From Deltaproteobacteria bacterium (lineage in GTDB: Bacteria > Myxococcota > JADLHZ01): DNA of 64,000 bases. The position numbers were made by a program, and so were the translations under genes. The notes under the pieces were generated by a model, which worked only from the letters and a program-made list of their open reading frames with translations, was not told where the DNA came from and did no database searches. Of this stretch, positions 1 to 10,905 are shown piece after piece; positions within the stretch are counted from its first letter, which is position 1, and every line of letters begins with the position of its first letter. The DNA lies in assembly GCA_020848545.1 (NCBI GenBank), contig JADLHZ010000040.1, forward strand, positions 1 through 64,000, given 5' to 3'.

Positions 1-122
1 GAGGGAGGGCACGGTCGCGCCAAATTGCACGATGGGGAGGCGAGCGCCGGCTGCGCGAGGACGCCAGCGCTGTACTCGAGCTCTCGACCACGCACTCCGG
101 TTGAACTCATGAATGATGCGGG

Positions 123-1766
123 CTAGGCGCTTACCGGCGTGAACGTGTCACGGGACAGCTGTCTCGCTGCGCTCTTCTTCTTCTTGCCGCCGGCGAGCAC
201 CTTCTGCGCGGCTTTGGCGGCGTCGCGGCCAGACATCAACGCGCCGACGATGCCGTGGCCTTGGCGCATGCTGCCGCCGGCGAGGAAGAGCCCTTTGACC
301 TCGCTCCTCGCTTCCGGCCGATTGAAGTTGAACTGGCTCGGCAAGCAGGCAATGCCGTACGGCGTGCCTTCGCTCGCCCACGTGTAACGTTGGTGCGTGA
401 GCGGCGTCGCGACTTCGCTGTAGACGATCGCGTCGCGCAGGCCCGGCACCGCCGTCTCTGCACGCGCGATCATGCGCTCCATGAACGCCGCCTTCACCGC
501 GAGGTACTCCGGGCGCTTGCGATAGGTGCCGTCCTTGAAGCTCTCCGGAGTGACGCCCCAGGCCGCGAAGCCCGTCGGCACCGCGGTCATGATCTGCAGG
601 TTGACGATGCCTTCTGGCGCGATGTCCGCCTCCGGGTCCTTCAGCGACGTGAAGGTGACGTAAGCCATCGGGTTTTCGCAGAAGCGGCCGGCGGCGATCG
701 CCTTGTAGTCGGCCTCGACGTCGTCGCTCGCGAAGAGCCAGAGGTTCGTGTTCTTGATGTCCTTTGGCAGGCGATCTCGACGCGCGCCGATATAAACGAC
801 GCCGACGCCGGGCGCCATCTCGAAGCCTGCCACGCGCTCCGCGACCTTCGGCTTCGCGGCGCCGGCCGGCAGCAGCTCGGCGTAGGTCTTCTTCAGATCG
901 GCGTTCGAGACGATCGCACGCGCACGCACGGTCTGCTCGCCGACGTGCTTGTTGTGAAAGACGACGCCGACGGCCCGGCCGTCTTCGACCAAGATCTTCG
1001 TCACCGTGGCGCGCAGCATGATCTTGCCGCCCTTCGCCTCGATCGCCTCGCTCAAGCGGTCGGCGATCACCTGGCCGCCGCCCTTCGGATAGCACGCGCC
1101 GGTGTAGAGATAGTGCGCGATGAGCCCGCAGTGCAGCGGCGCAGAAACACGGCTCGGCGCGACGGCGTAGTCCATGTGCGGACCGCAGAGCACGGCGTAG
1201 AGGCGCGGGTTCTTCGTACAGGTGTCGAGAAACTCTTTGAGCGTCTTGTCGAGGTACTTCAGCGCCGTCGTGACGCGCGGCAAGGTCAGCAGCAAGCGCA
1301 GCGGCCGGTTGTCGGCGCGCATCAAGCGAAACATCTGGCGCACGAGCGAGCAGTAGCGCTTGATGCCCTTCGCGTCGTCGGGGAAGGTCGCGAGCAAGCG
1401 CGCTTCGAACGCGTCGATGCCGCGCGGATAGGCGAAGCGAAAGCCGTCCGGAAACACCATGGTGTCGAAGCCGTCGGGATCCATCGGCAAGAAGTCGACG
1501 CTGACGCCGGCCTCTTCGAGCACCATCGGGATCTGTCCGCCTTTTTCGCAGTCGCCCACGTAGTGCACGCCGATGTCGAACTCGTAGCCCGGGCGGTTGA
1601 AGACGGTCGCGTTGCCGCCCGCCAAGTAGTGCTGATCGAGGACGAGCACCTGGTGACCGCGCTTCGCCATGATCGCCGCGCACGCGAGCCCGCCGAGGCC
1701 GGCGCCGATCACGATGGCGTCATACTCGGCAGAGCGATCGAAGCGGCGGAAGCGATCTGGCGTCAT
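123..1766 (-). CDS. FAD-dependent phytoene desaturase/retinol saturase-like oxidoreductase
   Basis: A 547-residue flavoprotein of the CrtI/CrtISO/retinol-saturase superfamily, which dehydrogenates, saturates or isomerises polyene or isoprenoid substrates. The Rossmann FAD site is near residue 14 (AIVIGAGLGGLACA), followed by a second conserved block (GGNATVF). A C-terminal FAD segment (GLFLAGGSMRQGHGIVGA) matches the family's usual end. The tail is Lys-rich. The ATG at 1766 overlaps the stop of the upstream desaturase by 4 bp (ATGA), so the two are translationally coupled and probably act on the same lipid or isoprenoid. The frame stays open far upstream, but that part is antisense to the desaturase and is not coding. 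Family assignment is secure; the substrate is unknown. Confidence 0.88.
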   Translation of the reverse strand: MTPDRFRRFDRSAEYDAIVIGAGLGGLACAAIMAKRGHQVLVLDQHYLAGGNATVFNRPGYEFDIGVHYVGDCEKGGQIPMVLEEAGVSVDFLPMDPDGFDTMVFPDGFRFAYPRGIDAFEARLLATFPDDAKGIKRYCSLVRQMFRLMRADNRPLRLLLTLPRVTTALKYLDKTLKEFLDTCTKNPRLYAVLCGPHMDYAVAPSRVSAPLHCGLIAHYLYTGACYPKGGGQVIADRLSEAIEAKGGKIMLRATVTKILVEDGRAVGVVFHNKHVGEQTVRARAIVSNADLKKTYAELLPAGAAKPKVAERVAGFEMAPGVGVVYIGARRDRLPKDIKNTNLWLFASDDVEADYKAIAAGRFCENPMAYVTFTSLKDPEADIAPEGIVNLQIMTAVPTGFAAWGVTPESFKDGTYRKRPEYLAVKAAFMERMIARAETAVPGLRDAIVYSEVATPLTHQRYTWASEGTPYGIACLPSQFNFNRPEARSEVKGLFLAGGSMRQGHGIVGALMSGRDAAKAAQKVLAGGKKKKSAARQLSRDTFTPVSA

Positions 1767-2773
1767 GCGGCCTCGAGGTCCTTGTCGATCGGTGTTTCCG
1801 TCTTGCCGACCACGCCGGAGTAAACCATCCGCGAGGCGCCGGTCGAAAACGCGTCGGCCACCCAATCGACGTCGACGTCTTTGGGCGGCAGCACCTTCTT
1901 CGTGCCGTCGAAGTTCAAGCGCACGCCCGGGTAGATGCACGAGCGCCACAAGAACGCGATGAGGCTCTTTTGCTCGAGCTCCGGCGCGCAGCGGCCGTGG
2001 TACCGCTCGGCGTGAACCTTCGGCTGCAGGCTCCAGTGCAGCGCCGGCTGATCGTGGTGGATCGCGTGGTAGCCGTTGTTGAACACGAAGTAGTTGAGCA
2101 GCTTGCTCGTGAAGGTGCGCGAGTGGTTGTACGGATGCTGCTCGTCGCAGCCGTCGTGCTGCCAGAAGTTCACCCCGAAGATCGCCCACACGCCGTAGAC
2201 CTGCGGGATGGCGACGAAGAAGAGCGCGCGCTTCCAGTCCAACCAGATGACGAGGATGCGCAGCACGAGCACCATCGTCGACTCGAAGCGGTGCTGCCAA
2301 TACCAGCCGCGCGCCTGCGGATCGTCTTTGACGTTCTTCACGAAGCGCGACTCGGTGCGGATGATGCTCGGCACCATGTGGAAGAAGAAGAGCGCCTGGT
2401 TCAGGAAGTTCCAGCGGTAGCGCATCTTCGTGGTGCGGATGTTGTCTTGGGTGGTGCCCAAGAAGCGGTGGTGGCTGAGGTTGTGGCCAGGGAGGAAGCC
2501 GCTCGCCGGCGCGCCAAAGCCCCAGGACAGGCCGACGCTGAACAGGCGGTTCAAGGTGGGGCTGTAGAAGATCGGACAGTGGATCGTGTTGTGGGTCATC
2601 ACCGCGATGAAGAAGGTCCACAAGGAGAGCGTGATGGTCAGCGCCGCGATGACCCACGGCGAGCTCGGGTTCGCGAACCACGCGTAGGCGAAGAGACAAT
2701 AATAGAAGAGGAGAAAGGCGATCGAACGGCGATCCGCGCGGTATTTCAGCAACCCTACTCTAGAGCTTTGCAT
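1763..2773 (-). CDS. Membrane fatty-acid desaturase/hydroxylase family protein
   Basis: A 336-residue integral membrane di-iron enzyme. Three His boxes are visible: HNTIH after the second hydrophobic segment, HNLSHH a little later, and HAIHH near the C-terminal third. These ligate the two irons in the fatty-acid desaturase and carotenoid ketolase/hydroxylase superfamily. Hydrophobic segments precede box 1 and lie between boxes 2 and 3. I chose the ATG at 2773 (MQSSRVGLL) over an upstream ATG at 2827 because family members begin just before the first hydrophobic segment. It is the first gene of a two-gene operon with the FAD oxidoreductase. Together they suggest lipid or carotenoid-like modification, but no crtE, crtB or crtI-type partner lies in the window. 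Confidence 0.88.
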   Translation of the reverse strand: MQSSRVGLLKYRADRRSIAFLLFYYCLFAYAWFANPSSPWVIAALTITLSLWTFFIAVMTHNTIHCPIFYSPTLNRLFSVGLSWGFGAPASGFLPGHNLSHHRFLGTTQDNIRTTKMRYRWNFLNQALFFFHMVPSIIRTESRFVKNVKDDPQARGWYWQHRFESTMVLVLRILVIWLDWKRALFFVAIPQVYGVWAIFGVNFWQHDGCDEQHPYNHSRTFTSKLLNYFVFNNGYHAIHHDQPALHWSLQPKVHAERYHGRCAPELEQKSLIAFLWRSCIYPGVRLNFDGTKKVLPPKDVDVDWVADAFSTGASRMVYSGVVGKTETPIDKDLEAA

Positions 2774-2883
2774 CGGCAGGAGCGTGCCATAGTGGATGCC
2801 GCGAACAAGGACAAGAGGGTCATGCACGGGCCTCGCTCAAAGTGGCGGCGCCCTTGGACTGCCTTTAGGCTCAGAAGACTCGC

Positions 2884-3765
2884 ATGCCGCTCTTTCGCAG
2901 ATCCGACGGCACCGTGGTCAGCGGCCTCTCGCTCGTTCGCCGCATCATCCCCTTCTTGATGCGCGGCCGAAACGAGAGCGTCGTCTACTACGAGCAGATG
3001 CTCGATTTGACCAAAGCGCTGCCCTTCATCGAGCGCTGGAACGCGACGGCGACGCAGAAGATCACGGTGTTTCACCTGATCATGGCCGCGGCCGGCAAAG
3101 GGCTCATCGCGCGCCCAGGGCTGAACCGCTTCGTCTCGGGCGGGCGTATCTATCAGCGGAAGGGCGCGTGGATCTCGTTCGCTGCCAAGCAGCGCTTCGC
3201 CGACTCCGCCGCGCTCGTCACGGTGAAGATCGAGATGAAGAAGGGCGAAGCGCTGGCGCAGACGATCGAGCGCATCCACGGCGCCGTCGGCGAGGGCCGC
3301 TCGGACAAGCAACGCCCGGTCGACAAAGAGCTCAAGCTCTTGTTCATGGTGCCGCACTTCGTGCTCGGCTGGCTCGTCGGGATCATGCGCTTGCTCGATC
3401 GCTGGAACCTGATGCCGGCGTCGCTCATCGCCAACGACCCGATGTACACGAGCCTCTTCGTCGCGAACCTCGGCAGCGTCGGCATCGATCGCGCGACGCA
3501 CCACCTGTACGAGCACGGCACCTGCAGCTTGTTTTGCGCCATTGGCGTGACGAAGAAGATCGTCGCGGTGGACGCTGCCGGCGCGCCCGTCGTCAAAGAC
3601 ACGGTGTCGCTGCGCTTCGCCTTCGACGAGCGCATCAACGACGGCTACTACTGCGCGGCCTCGCTGGACGTCTTGCGCCGCTACGTCGAAGATCCCGAGC
3701 TCTTCCTGACCGAGCCCGACCCAGGCGAGGAGCGTTCGCCGCGGGTGCGAGCGAGCGCGATCTAA
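2884..3765 (+). CDS. E2-like acyltransferase catalytic domain protein, catalytic His absent
   Basis: A 293-residue protein resembling only the C-terminal CAT-like catalytic domain of 2-oxoacid dehydrogenase E2 subunits. There is no lipoyl domain and no E1/E3-binding domain. The conserved E2 active-site signature is DHRxxDG; here residues 248-254 read DERINDG, so the catalytic His is Glu while the Asp-Gly pair remains. Upstream, NLGSVGIDRATHHL and CAIGVTKK match typical E2 core strands. A classical acyltransfer mechanism is therefore doubtful; it may be a structural or acyl-CoA-binding homologue. Its stop at 3765 abuts the ATG of the PilZ-Hsp70 gene at 3766, so co-expression is likely. Confidence 0.75.
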   Translation: MPLFRRSDGTVVSGLSLVRRIIPFLMRGRNESVVYYEQMLDLTKALPFIERWNATATQKITVFHLIMAAAGKGLIARPGLNRFVSGGRIYQRKGAWISFAAKQRFADSAALVTVKIEMKKGEALAQTIERIHGAVGEGRSDKQRPVDKELKLLFMVPHFVLGWLVGIMRLLDRWNLMPASLIANDPMYTSLFVANLGSVGIDRATHHLYEHGTCSLFCAIGVTKKIVAVDAAGAPVVKDTVSLRFAFDERINDGYYCAASLDVLRRYVEDPELFLTEPDPGEERSPRVRASAI

Positions 3766-5679
<1,914 letters not shown>

Positions 5680-5751
5680 CTCGTCGCCGTCACGATCGTT
5701 TGACTGACGCGCCTTGTCAGCGTCCGGGTTTTCAGGGCACGCATTCGCACC

Positions 5752-6473
5752 ATGGAAACCTACGGCATGCTCCTTCCGCAGCTCGACGTGCTGCTCGCAG
5801 TCAGCGCCGTCCTCGCCTTGGCGTTCGCCTTCGTCGGCGCGCCGCTCTGGCTGTGGACGCTCGCCACCTTCGCTGGCCTGTGGCTTGGCGGCGCGCCGCT
5901 GCTCGCGCTCTACATCGCGCTGCCTGTCGCGTTCGTCATGAACGTGCCGCCGGTGCGCCGCTACCTCGTCAGCTTGCCGATCTTCGTCATCGTCAAGAAG
6001 CTCGGCATCTTGCCCAAGATCTCCGAGACCGAACGGACGGCGTTGAAGGCCGGCAACGTGTGGATCGAGAGCGAGTTCTTCAAGGGCAAGCCGAACTTGA
6101 ACCGCATCATGCAGCAGCCCTACCCGGAGCTCACCGCCGAAGAGCGCGCGTTCTTGGACGGCCCCGTCGAGAAGCTCTGCGCGATGGTCAGCGACTGGGA
6201 CGTCTCGCGAAAGCGCGCGCTGCCGGACGCCGCCTGGGAGCACATCAAGAGAGAGCGCTTCTGGGGCATGATCATCCCGAAGGAGCGAACGTGATCACCC
6301 AGGACGAGCTCGCGGTCTTGGCGAAGGCTGAAGAAGCGTCGCTCGACGCCGTTCAGGTCGACGACTTCGCGCTCGATGAGTTCCTGCGCTGGCAGCAACC
6401 GGCGACGCCACCGGAGTCTCGCAGCGCGCGACCGACCGCCGCCGAAGCCAGCCGATCGATCCCCGCGTCCTGA
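5752..6473 (+). pseudogene. fadE: Internally deleted fadE (long-chain acyl-CoA dehydrogenase) remnant
   Basis: Two adjacent reading frames are the two ends of a FadE-type acyl-CoA dehydrogenase (about 814 residues in E. coli). Frame 1 (5752-6294, 180 aa) carries the N-terminal membrane segments, then LTAEERAFLDGPVEKLC and GMIIPKE, all recognisable FadE N-terminal sequence. It stops exactly where the dehydrogenase core should begin. Frame 2 (6291-6473, about 60 aa) reads VITQDELAVLAKAEEASL, then VQVDDFALDE, matching the extreme FadE C terminus. The roughly 570-residue FAD/acyl-CoA-binding core is missing and the junction near 6285-6295 is out of frame. A GTGA overlap could let both ends be translated. 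Either a genuine decay deletion or an assembly collapse would explain this; no catalytic activity is expected. Confidence 0.82.
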
Positions 6474-6490
6474 TCGCGCGACTGCCCGCT

Positions 6491-8317
6491 CTACGGCGAG
6501 AGCGCCTTCTGTCGCTCGCACCCGAGCTCGACGCCGGCACCGCAGCAACGCGAGTAGAGCGATCGCGCGCGCGAGGTGGAGGCCTTCGTGCCCTTGCCGT
6601 ACTCGTAGTGCCACGCCTCTTGGCAGCACGCGGCGTGATCGCGCTTGAGCTCGCACGACTCGGCGAGCAACGAGAGCGACTGCGCGTAGAGCTCGTAGGC
6701 GTTGAGCTCGTCGATCTCCATGCCACGCCCGAGCTCCATCATCGCCGCCAAGTTGCTGCAACCGCGCGCTTCCTTCTGCGTACAGGCGCTGCGAAAGACA
6801 CGCGCGGCCTTGGTGAAGTCGAGCGCGACGCCGTTGCCGGTCACCATCAGCTTGCCGAGCTCGACGCACGAGAGGGTGTGGCCCTTTTCGCATGCGCGCT
6901 GGAAGAAGTCGGCGGCGCGGCGATACGAGGCGGCTCGGCCCTCCTTCACGGCGTCGCGGGCGAGCAAGTAGCAGCTCACCTGATCAGCGCAGATCCCGGG
7001 CGGCGGCTTCGGTGGGTCCGCAGGCGCGGCGCTGTCGCCGCACGCGGAGCGCAGCCCGCCGCGGCATGCCTGGGCCAGGTACTGCGCGGCCTTCTCCTCG
7101 TTGCGCGCGGTGCCCTTGCCGCGCCGGTGCAGGTCGGCCAACGCCGCGCAGGCTTCGGGATCAGCGGCGCACTCCGGCTCCAAGTAGTTGAACGCTTGCT
7201 GGAAGAGGAAGTCCGCGTAGCCGACGTCCGGCGAGAGGTGTTCCGCGAAGAGCGCGCACGATCGCCCGTCGCCGCCCGAGCACGCGTCGTGTAATAAGTC
7301 TCGTACATGGCTTCGGTCCCCGGGCGCCAACCCCTCGAGCTTCAAGCCACCGAGCGCGCCGCAGCCGCGCGCGAGCCCGAGCCGGCAAGCCTCGGCGAAC
7401 GCTTCCGCCGCGAGCGCGGGTTGGTGCGCGGCGAGCCACTTGTTGCCGAAGCGCAGGCAGCTCGGCGCGTCGATGCACGGTGTCTGTCGCGGCGGCGGCG
7501 CCGGCGATGGCGAGTGCGCCTGCGAATCGCCGAGCGTGTTCTTCACGAGCTCCTCGGTCGCCTGGATGATCGCCGCCGCCTCGTGCGCGGCGAAGGTCGT
7601 GCGCCGGGAGACGACGCGCGCGTTCTCGACCTCGATGAGCTTCACCGAGAGCGCCGCGTCGCCCTGCACGTCGGCGATGGTGACGACGAGCAGCAAGTCG
7701 GCGCCGACCGCGTCCGCGAACTGGCGCCCACAGGCGTCGCCTGCGCAGCGCTCGGCCTCCGCTTGCCGCTCGAAGTCCGCGAGCGCGTTCATGTCCCGCT
7801 CGCCGAGCGCTTCGTAGCGGCCGCTCGCCTGGGCTGCGGCGAGAATCGCTTCGTCGATGGCGTCGGGCGAGAGGATCCTTCGCAGCTTCGGCGTCACGTG
7901 CGCAGGGAGCGCCGCGAGCCGCGGCCTGTCGTTGCCCTTCTTGCCGTCGACGATCGCGCGCACGGTCACCCGATAGAGCGTGCCATCGCGCTCTTCGCGC
8001 ACGACGTCGAAGGTGCGAACGAAGCCCTTGGCCTCAGCCCGCAAATCGTCGCTGACGGCGCTCGCGCCGGTGGTCGTGCGCCCGTCGCTGGTCTCGGATT
8101 GGCGGGCGCTGAAGCGGCTCTCCACCCACTGCCCGCGCGCGCGTGAGACGGCATGGCGCAGCGCGATCGCGATCGCCTCTTCGCGCGCCTTGGCGACGTC
8201 GCCGCCCTTGATGTCGGCGACGCCGGTCGACTCGAGCGTCTGCTCGCGACGCGCCGGCGCGGCGGCGCCTGCGATCGCGGCGATGAGAACGATCGCGACC
8301 GTGCGCGGGACGAACAT
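6491..8317 (-). CDS. Exported Sel1-repeat protein with N-terminal FlgT-like region
   Basis: A 608-residue protein with a Sec signal (MFVPRTVAIVLIAAIAGAAA). Residues about 25-130 (AREEAIAIALRHAVSRARGQWVES) resemble the N-terminal domain of FlgT/LPP20-type periplasmic proteins. A middle domain (VGADLLLVVTIADVQGDAAL) resembles a TolB-N/lipoprotein-like fold. The C-terminal half holds several Sel1-like TPR repeats with paired Cys (SCVELGKLMVTGNG, GCSNLAAMMELGRG, CCQEAWHYEYGKG), which may be disulfide-stapled in the periplasm. I took the ATG at 8317 because it starts the signal peptide; the frame continues upstream but is antisense to the next gene. It is divergently transcribed from the membrane protein at 8351. 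The exact function is unknown. Confidence 0.75.
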   Translation of the reverse strand: MFVPRTVAIVLIAAIAGAAAPARREQTLESTGVADIKGGDVAKAREEAIAIALRHAVSRARGQWVESRFSARQSETSDGRTTTGASAVSDDLRAEAKGFVRTFDVVREERDGTLYRVTVRAIVDGKKGNDRPRLAALPAHVTPKLRRILSPDAIDEAILAAAQASGRYEALGERDMNALADFERQAEAERCAGDACGRQFADAVGADLLLVVTIADVQGDAALSVKLIEVENARVVSRRTTFAAHEAAAIIQATEELVKNTLGDSQAHSPSPAPPPRQTPCIDAPSCLRFGNKWLAAHQPALAAEAFAEACRLGLARGCGALGGLKLEGLAPGDRSHVRDLLHDACSGGDGRSCALFAEHLSPDVGYADFLFQQAFNYLEPECAADPEACAALADLHRRGKGTARNEEKAAQYLAQACRGGLRSACGDSAAPADPPKPPPGICADQVSCYLLARDAVKEGRAASYRRAADFFQRACEKGHTLSCVELGKLMVTGNGVALDFTKAARVFRSACTQKEARGCSNLAAMMELGRGMEIDELNAYELYAQSLSLLAESCELKRDHAACCQEAWHYEYGKGTKASTSRARSLYSRCCGAGVELGCERQKALSP

Positions 8318-8350
8318 GCGGCGATGATACAGTGTGCTACGCTCGCGCGC

Positions 8351-10270
8351 ATGGCAGAACGCGAGGGATCGCTCGAGCTCACGCTGAACGGCCAAGCCAC
8401 AGCGCGCATGCTCGTCGTCGCCTTCGTCATCGGCGGCGCCGTCGCGGCGGCGGTGCTGGCGGCGCTGAAGAACGCCCTGCAGATCGGCGAGCCGCTGCCG
8501 CGCCAAATCGCGATGGGCAGCCCCTACTACACCCTCTTCTTCTGGTGCGGCACGGTGATCGCCGCGGCGTCGTACGCGATCGTCAAGCTGCGCCAGCCGA
8601 AGGGCGCGCGCATCGCGTGGAACGACTGGGGCGTCGTCGAGTGGGATGGCGACGCCGTGCGCTGCGCGATCGAGCGGGAGAAGCTGCGTGTCGGCTCGCT
8701 GACGACCGCCGTCGCCGTCAGAGGCTTGAAGGGTGCCGCGGCGCAGGCAGCGCTCGGGCGCGAGAAGCTCGGCGGCGCCATCGGCAAAGTGTTCACGCTC
8801 GGCGATGACGACGGCCGCCGCATTTACGTGGGCGAAGGCGTGCAGCTCGCGTGGCTCAACGATCGGCTGTCGACCGTGGGCGACACCGAAGCGCTGCGCG
8901 CGTACGCCGCCGAGTGCGCCGGCATGCCGCCGGAGATCGGCAGGAGCGCAGAGAACCGCCTCGCCGGCATTTGGGCCCTCGCGATCGGCTCGTATGTCTG
9001 CGCGCTGCTCGGCGCGATGATGATCCTCGCCGGCAAGACCACCGAGCCCGCGGCGCTCGCGTTCATCGCCGGCGCCGCGCTCTTCGCGTTCTTTCGCGCG
9101 CTCGTCGTGTGGGTGCGCGCTCGGCGCGTCGCGAAGGCAGGACGCCACTTCACCGAGCGCGTGACGATCACCGGCAACGACGGTCCGCTCTTGCTCGTGC
9201 AGGGCGCGGGCGCGGCGTTCTCTTTGGACCCGCGATCGTGGAAGCACCCGGACGCGGCGTTGTTCACCCGGCGAGGAGAGGCTTGGATCGCGAAGGATCG
9301 CAGCGACCTCGAGACCTCGGCTGCACGCCAGGCCCGGCGACATCGCCTGCGATCGCTACGCCTGGAATTCCTCGGCCGGGCGCTGTTCTTCGTCGCGCTC
9401 GTGGTGCTCGGCGCCGCCGTCTACAACGGCTTCGAACGCTGGGAGCTGTCGGTCGCCGGCCTCAGCACGAAGACCGAGGTCGCTTTCCTCGATCGCTGGT
9501 TCGCGCGCATGACGCCGGCCGGCGCCGAGATCGCGTACCACCTCGGCAAGACGCCGATCGGGATCAACGGGACGCCCGAGATCTTCGCCGCCGGCCCGGA
9601 CGGCACCCTCGCCTTCCAGGCGAACGGCCAGCTCGTGTTTCGCACCGTGTCGCTCGAAGGCAGCAACTACAACGTGCGCGCGAAGTCGCCGCTGCCGCGC
9701 GCGCGCTTCGTCGCTGCGGACAAAGACGACGTCTTCATCGCGACCGATGGCGGCGGCGAGCTCTGGCGCAAGCTCAGCATAGACGTGGTGCCGATCGCGC
9801 AGATCGTGCTCGCCGATGTCAGCGCAGCGACCTTTTCCGACGAAGCCCTCTTTCTCGGCACAAGCGCCGGCAAAGTACACGTCTATTCGCGCGACAAAGG
9901 CGCGGCGCTCGAGACGCTCGCCAGCGACGGCCCGATCACGGCGCTCGCCGCCGGCGCGTCCGGCATCGCGGCGATCGACGCCGAGGGCATCACGTTTTTC
10001 TCGGCGTCCGATCGGCGCCGGCTCGGGCGCTTCCCTGCGCGCGACGTCCGCGAGGTGCGCCCAGGTTACTACCCGGACTGGCTGCACCAAGCGCACAGCG
10101 GCTTCTTGGTGCTCGGCCAAAAGACGGTGCGCGCCGTGCAAGCGAACGGCACAGCGCGGCGCGAGCTGAAGCTGCCGCCAGGCGTCGACGTCGTCCACCT
10201 CAACGGCAACAGCCGCGAGATGCAGGCGGCGACCGCGGACGGCGCGCTTTATACGCTCTGGATCCACTAA
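8351..10270 (+). CDS. Membrane protein with C-terminal propeller-like region, function unknown
   Basis: A 639-residue protein I do not recognise. Hydrophobic segments lie at about residues 17-40, 55-75, 212-250 and 335-355. Between the first two pairs is a soluble part resembling a bacterial PH-like domain (ARIAWNDWGVVEWDGDAVRC). After the last helix, about 280 residues contain repeated short strand motifs (GTPEIFAAGPDGTLAFQANGQ, DDVFIATDGGGELWRK, EALFLGTSAGKVHVYSRD) that look like WD40/PQQ-type propeller blades. The start is the ATG at 8351, only 33 bp from the divergent gene's start. It is followed after 72 bp by the LYG-repeat protein and radical SAM genes, so a membrane partner role for that cassette is possible but unproven. 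Confidence 0.65.
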   Translation: MAEREGSLELTLNGQATARMLVVAFVIGGAVAAAVLAALKNALQIGEPLPRQIAMGSPYYTLFFWCGTVIAAASYAIVKLRQPKGARIAWNDWGVVEWDGDAVRCAIEREKLRVGSLTTAVAVRGLKGAAAQAALGREKLGGAIGKVFTLGDDDGRRIYVGEGVQLAWLNDRLSTVGDTEALRAYAAECAGMPPEIGRSAENRLAGIWALAIGSYVCALLGAMMILAGKTTEPAALAFIAGAALFAFFRALVVWVRARRVAKAGRHFTERVTITGNDGPLLLVQGAGAAFSLDPRSWKHPDAALFTRRGEAWIAKDRSDLETSAARQARRHRLRSLRLEFLGRALFFVALVVLGAAVYNGFERWELSVAGLSTKTEVAFLDRWFARMTPAGAEIAYHLGKTPIGINGTPEIFAAGPDGTLAFQANGQLVFRTVSLEGSNYNVRAKSPLPRARFVAADKDDVFIATDGGGELWRKLSIDVVPIAQIVLADVSAATFSDEALFLGTSAGKVHVYSRDKGAALETLASDGPITALAAGASGIAAIDAEGITFFSASDRRRLGRFPARDVREVRPGYYPDWLHQAHSGFLVLGQKTVRAVQANGTARRELKLPPGVDVVHLNGNSREMQAATADGALYTLWIH

Positions 10271-10342
10271 GCGCCGCGCCAAACACTTGCGGTTTTTCGG
10301 AATCGCGCTTTCATACGCCAACCCCTTTGAAAGGATCCCACC

Positions 10343-10873
10343 ATGGTGAAGGTCACAACGCCCGAGAGCAGCACGACGAAGCCGCAGGACGCCACCCCCG
10401 TCCGCACTCCCATCCGCGCGCTGTACGGCGTCTTCATCAACGACGATCTGCGCCAGTTCCGCAGCGACCTGAGCCAGACGGTGGAGGTGCTCGAGACCGC
10501 GCTCGAAGACGGTGATCGCGACATCCAAGGCGCCAAGGACAAGCGCCTCGCCGAGGGCGCGATCAAGGCGTTGAAGCAGGCGATCGAAGAGCTGCGCATC
10601 GGCAGCCCGAAGAAGAGTGGATCGGTGGCGGCGATGGCCTCGGCGGCAAGCGCGAAGGAGCCCGAGCCGATCAACGTCGTGCGCCCGCTCTACGGCGTGT
10701 TCATCCAGACGCAGGTCGACAAGGCGAAGACGCAGATCACGAGCGAGATCGCCGAGATCAAAGAAGCGGTGAAGCAGAAGAAGATCCCGAAGGGTGAAGG
10801 CGACGACGTGCAGCGCGCCTTGAAAGATCTGCAAACGGCGCTGAAGAAGCTCGAAAAAATCCAGACCAACTGA
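10343..10873 (+). CDS. Duplicated LYGVFI-motif protein, candidate radical SAM substrate
   Basis: A 176-residue hydrophilic protein made of two homologous halves. Each begins with a near-identical motif: RALYGVFI at 25-32 and RPLYGVFI at 114-121. Each motif is followed by a charged amphipathic helix of about 55 residues (residues 33-86 and 122-175). An Ala/Ser-rich linker (about 87-110) joins them. AAGGAT 7-12 nt upstream of the ATG is a good ribosome site. It lies 32 bp before a radical SAM/SPASM maturase. The L-Y-G tripeptide matches the XYG site processed by PlpX/PcpX-type spliceases, which excise a tyramine equivalent and leave an alpha-keto-beta-amino residue. Acting as that substrate is an inference from motif and context. 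It has no signal peptide and no Cys. Confidence 0.7.
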   Translation: MVKVTTPESSTTKPQDATPVRTPIRALYGVFINDDLRQFRSDLSQTVEVLETALEDGDRDIQGAKDKRLAEGAIKALKQAIEELRIGSPKKSGSVAAMASAASAKEPEPINVVRPLYGVFIQTQVDKAKTQITSEIAEIKEAVKQKKIPKGEGDDVQRALKDLQTALKKLEKIQTN

Positions 10874-10905
10874 TTGCGCGACCGAGTCGCCGTCTAAGGT
10901 TCCGC

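Noticed and set aside
1-122. Possible minus-strand start at 110 running off the left edge (MSSTGVRGRE)
   Set aside because: Only 36 codons are visible, with no motif and no ribosome site; not supportable.
255-1823. 522-residue frame antisense to the FAD oxidoreductase
   Set aside because: High-GC shadow frame with Arg/His/Asp-rich composition and no domain.
123-2699. One long minus-strand frame spanning the oxidoreductase and antisense of the desaturase
   Set aside because: Only the 1766-123 part has family motifs; the upstream half is an Arg/Leu/His-rich shadow of the desaturase gene.
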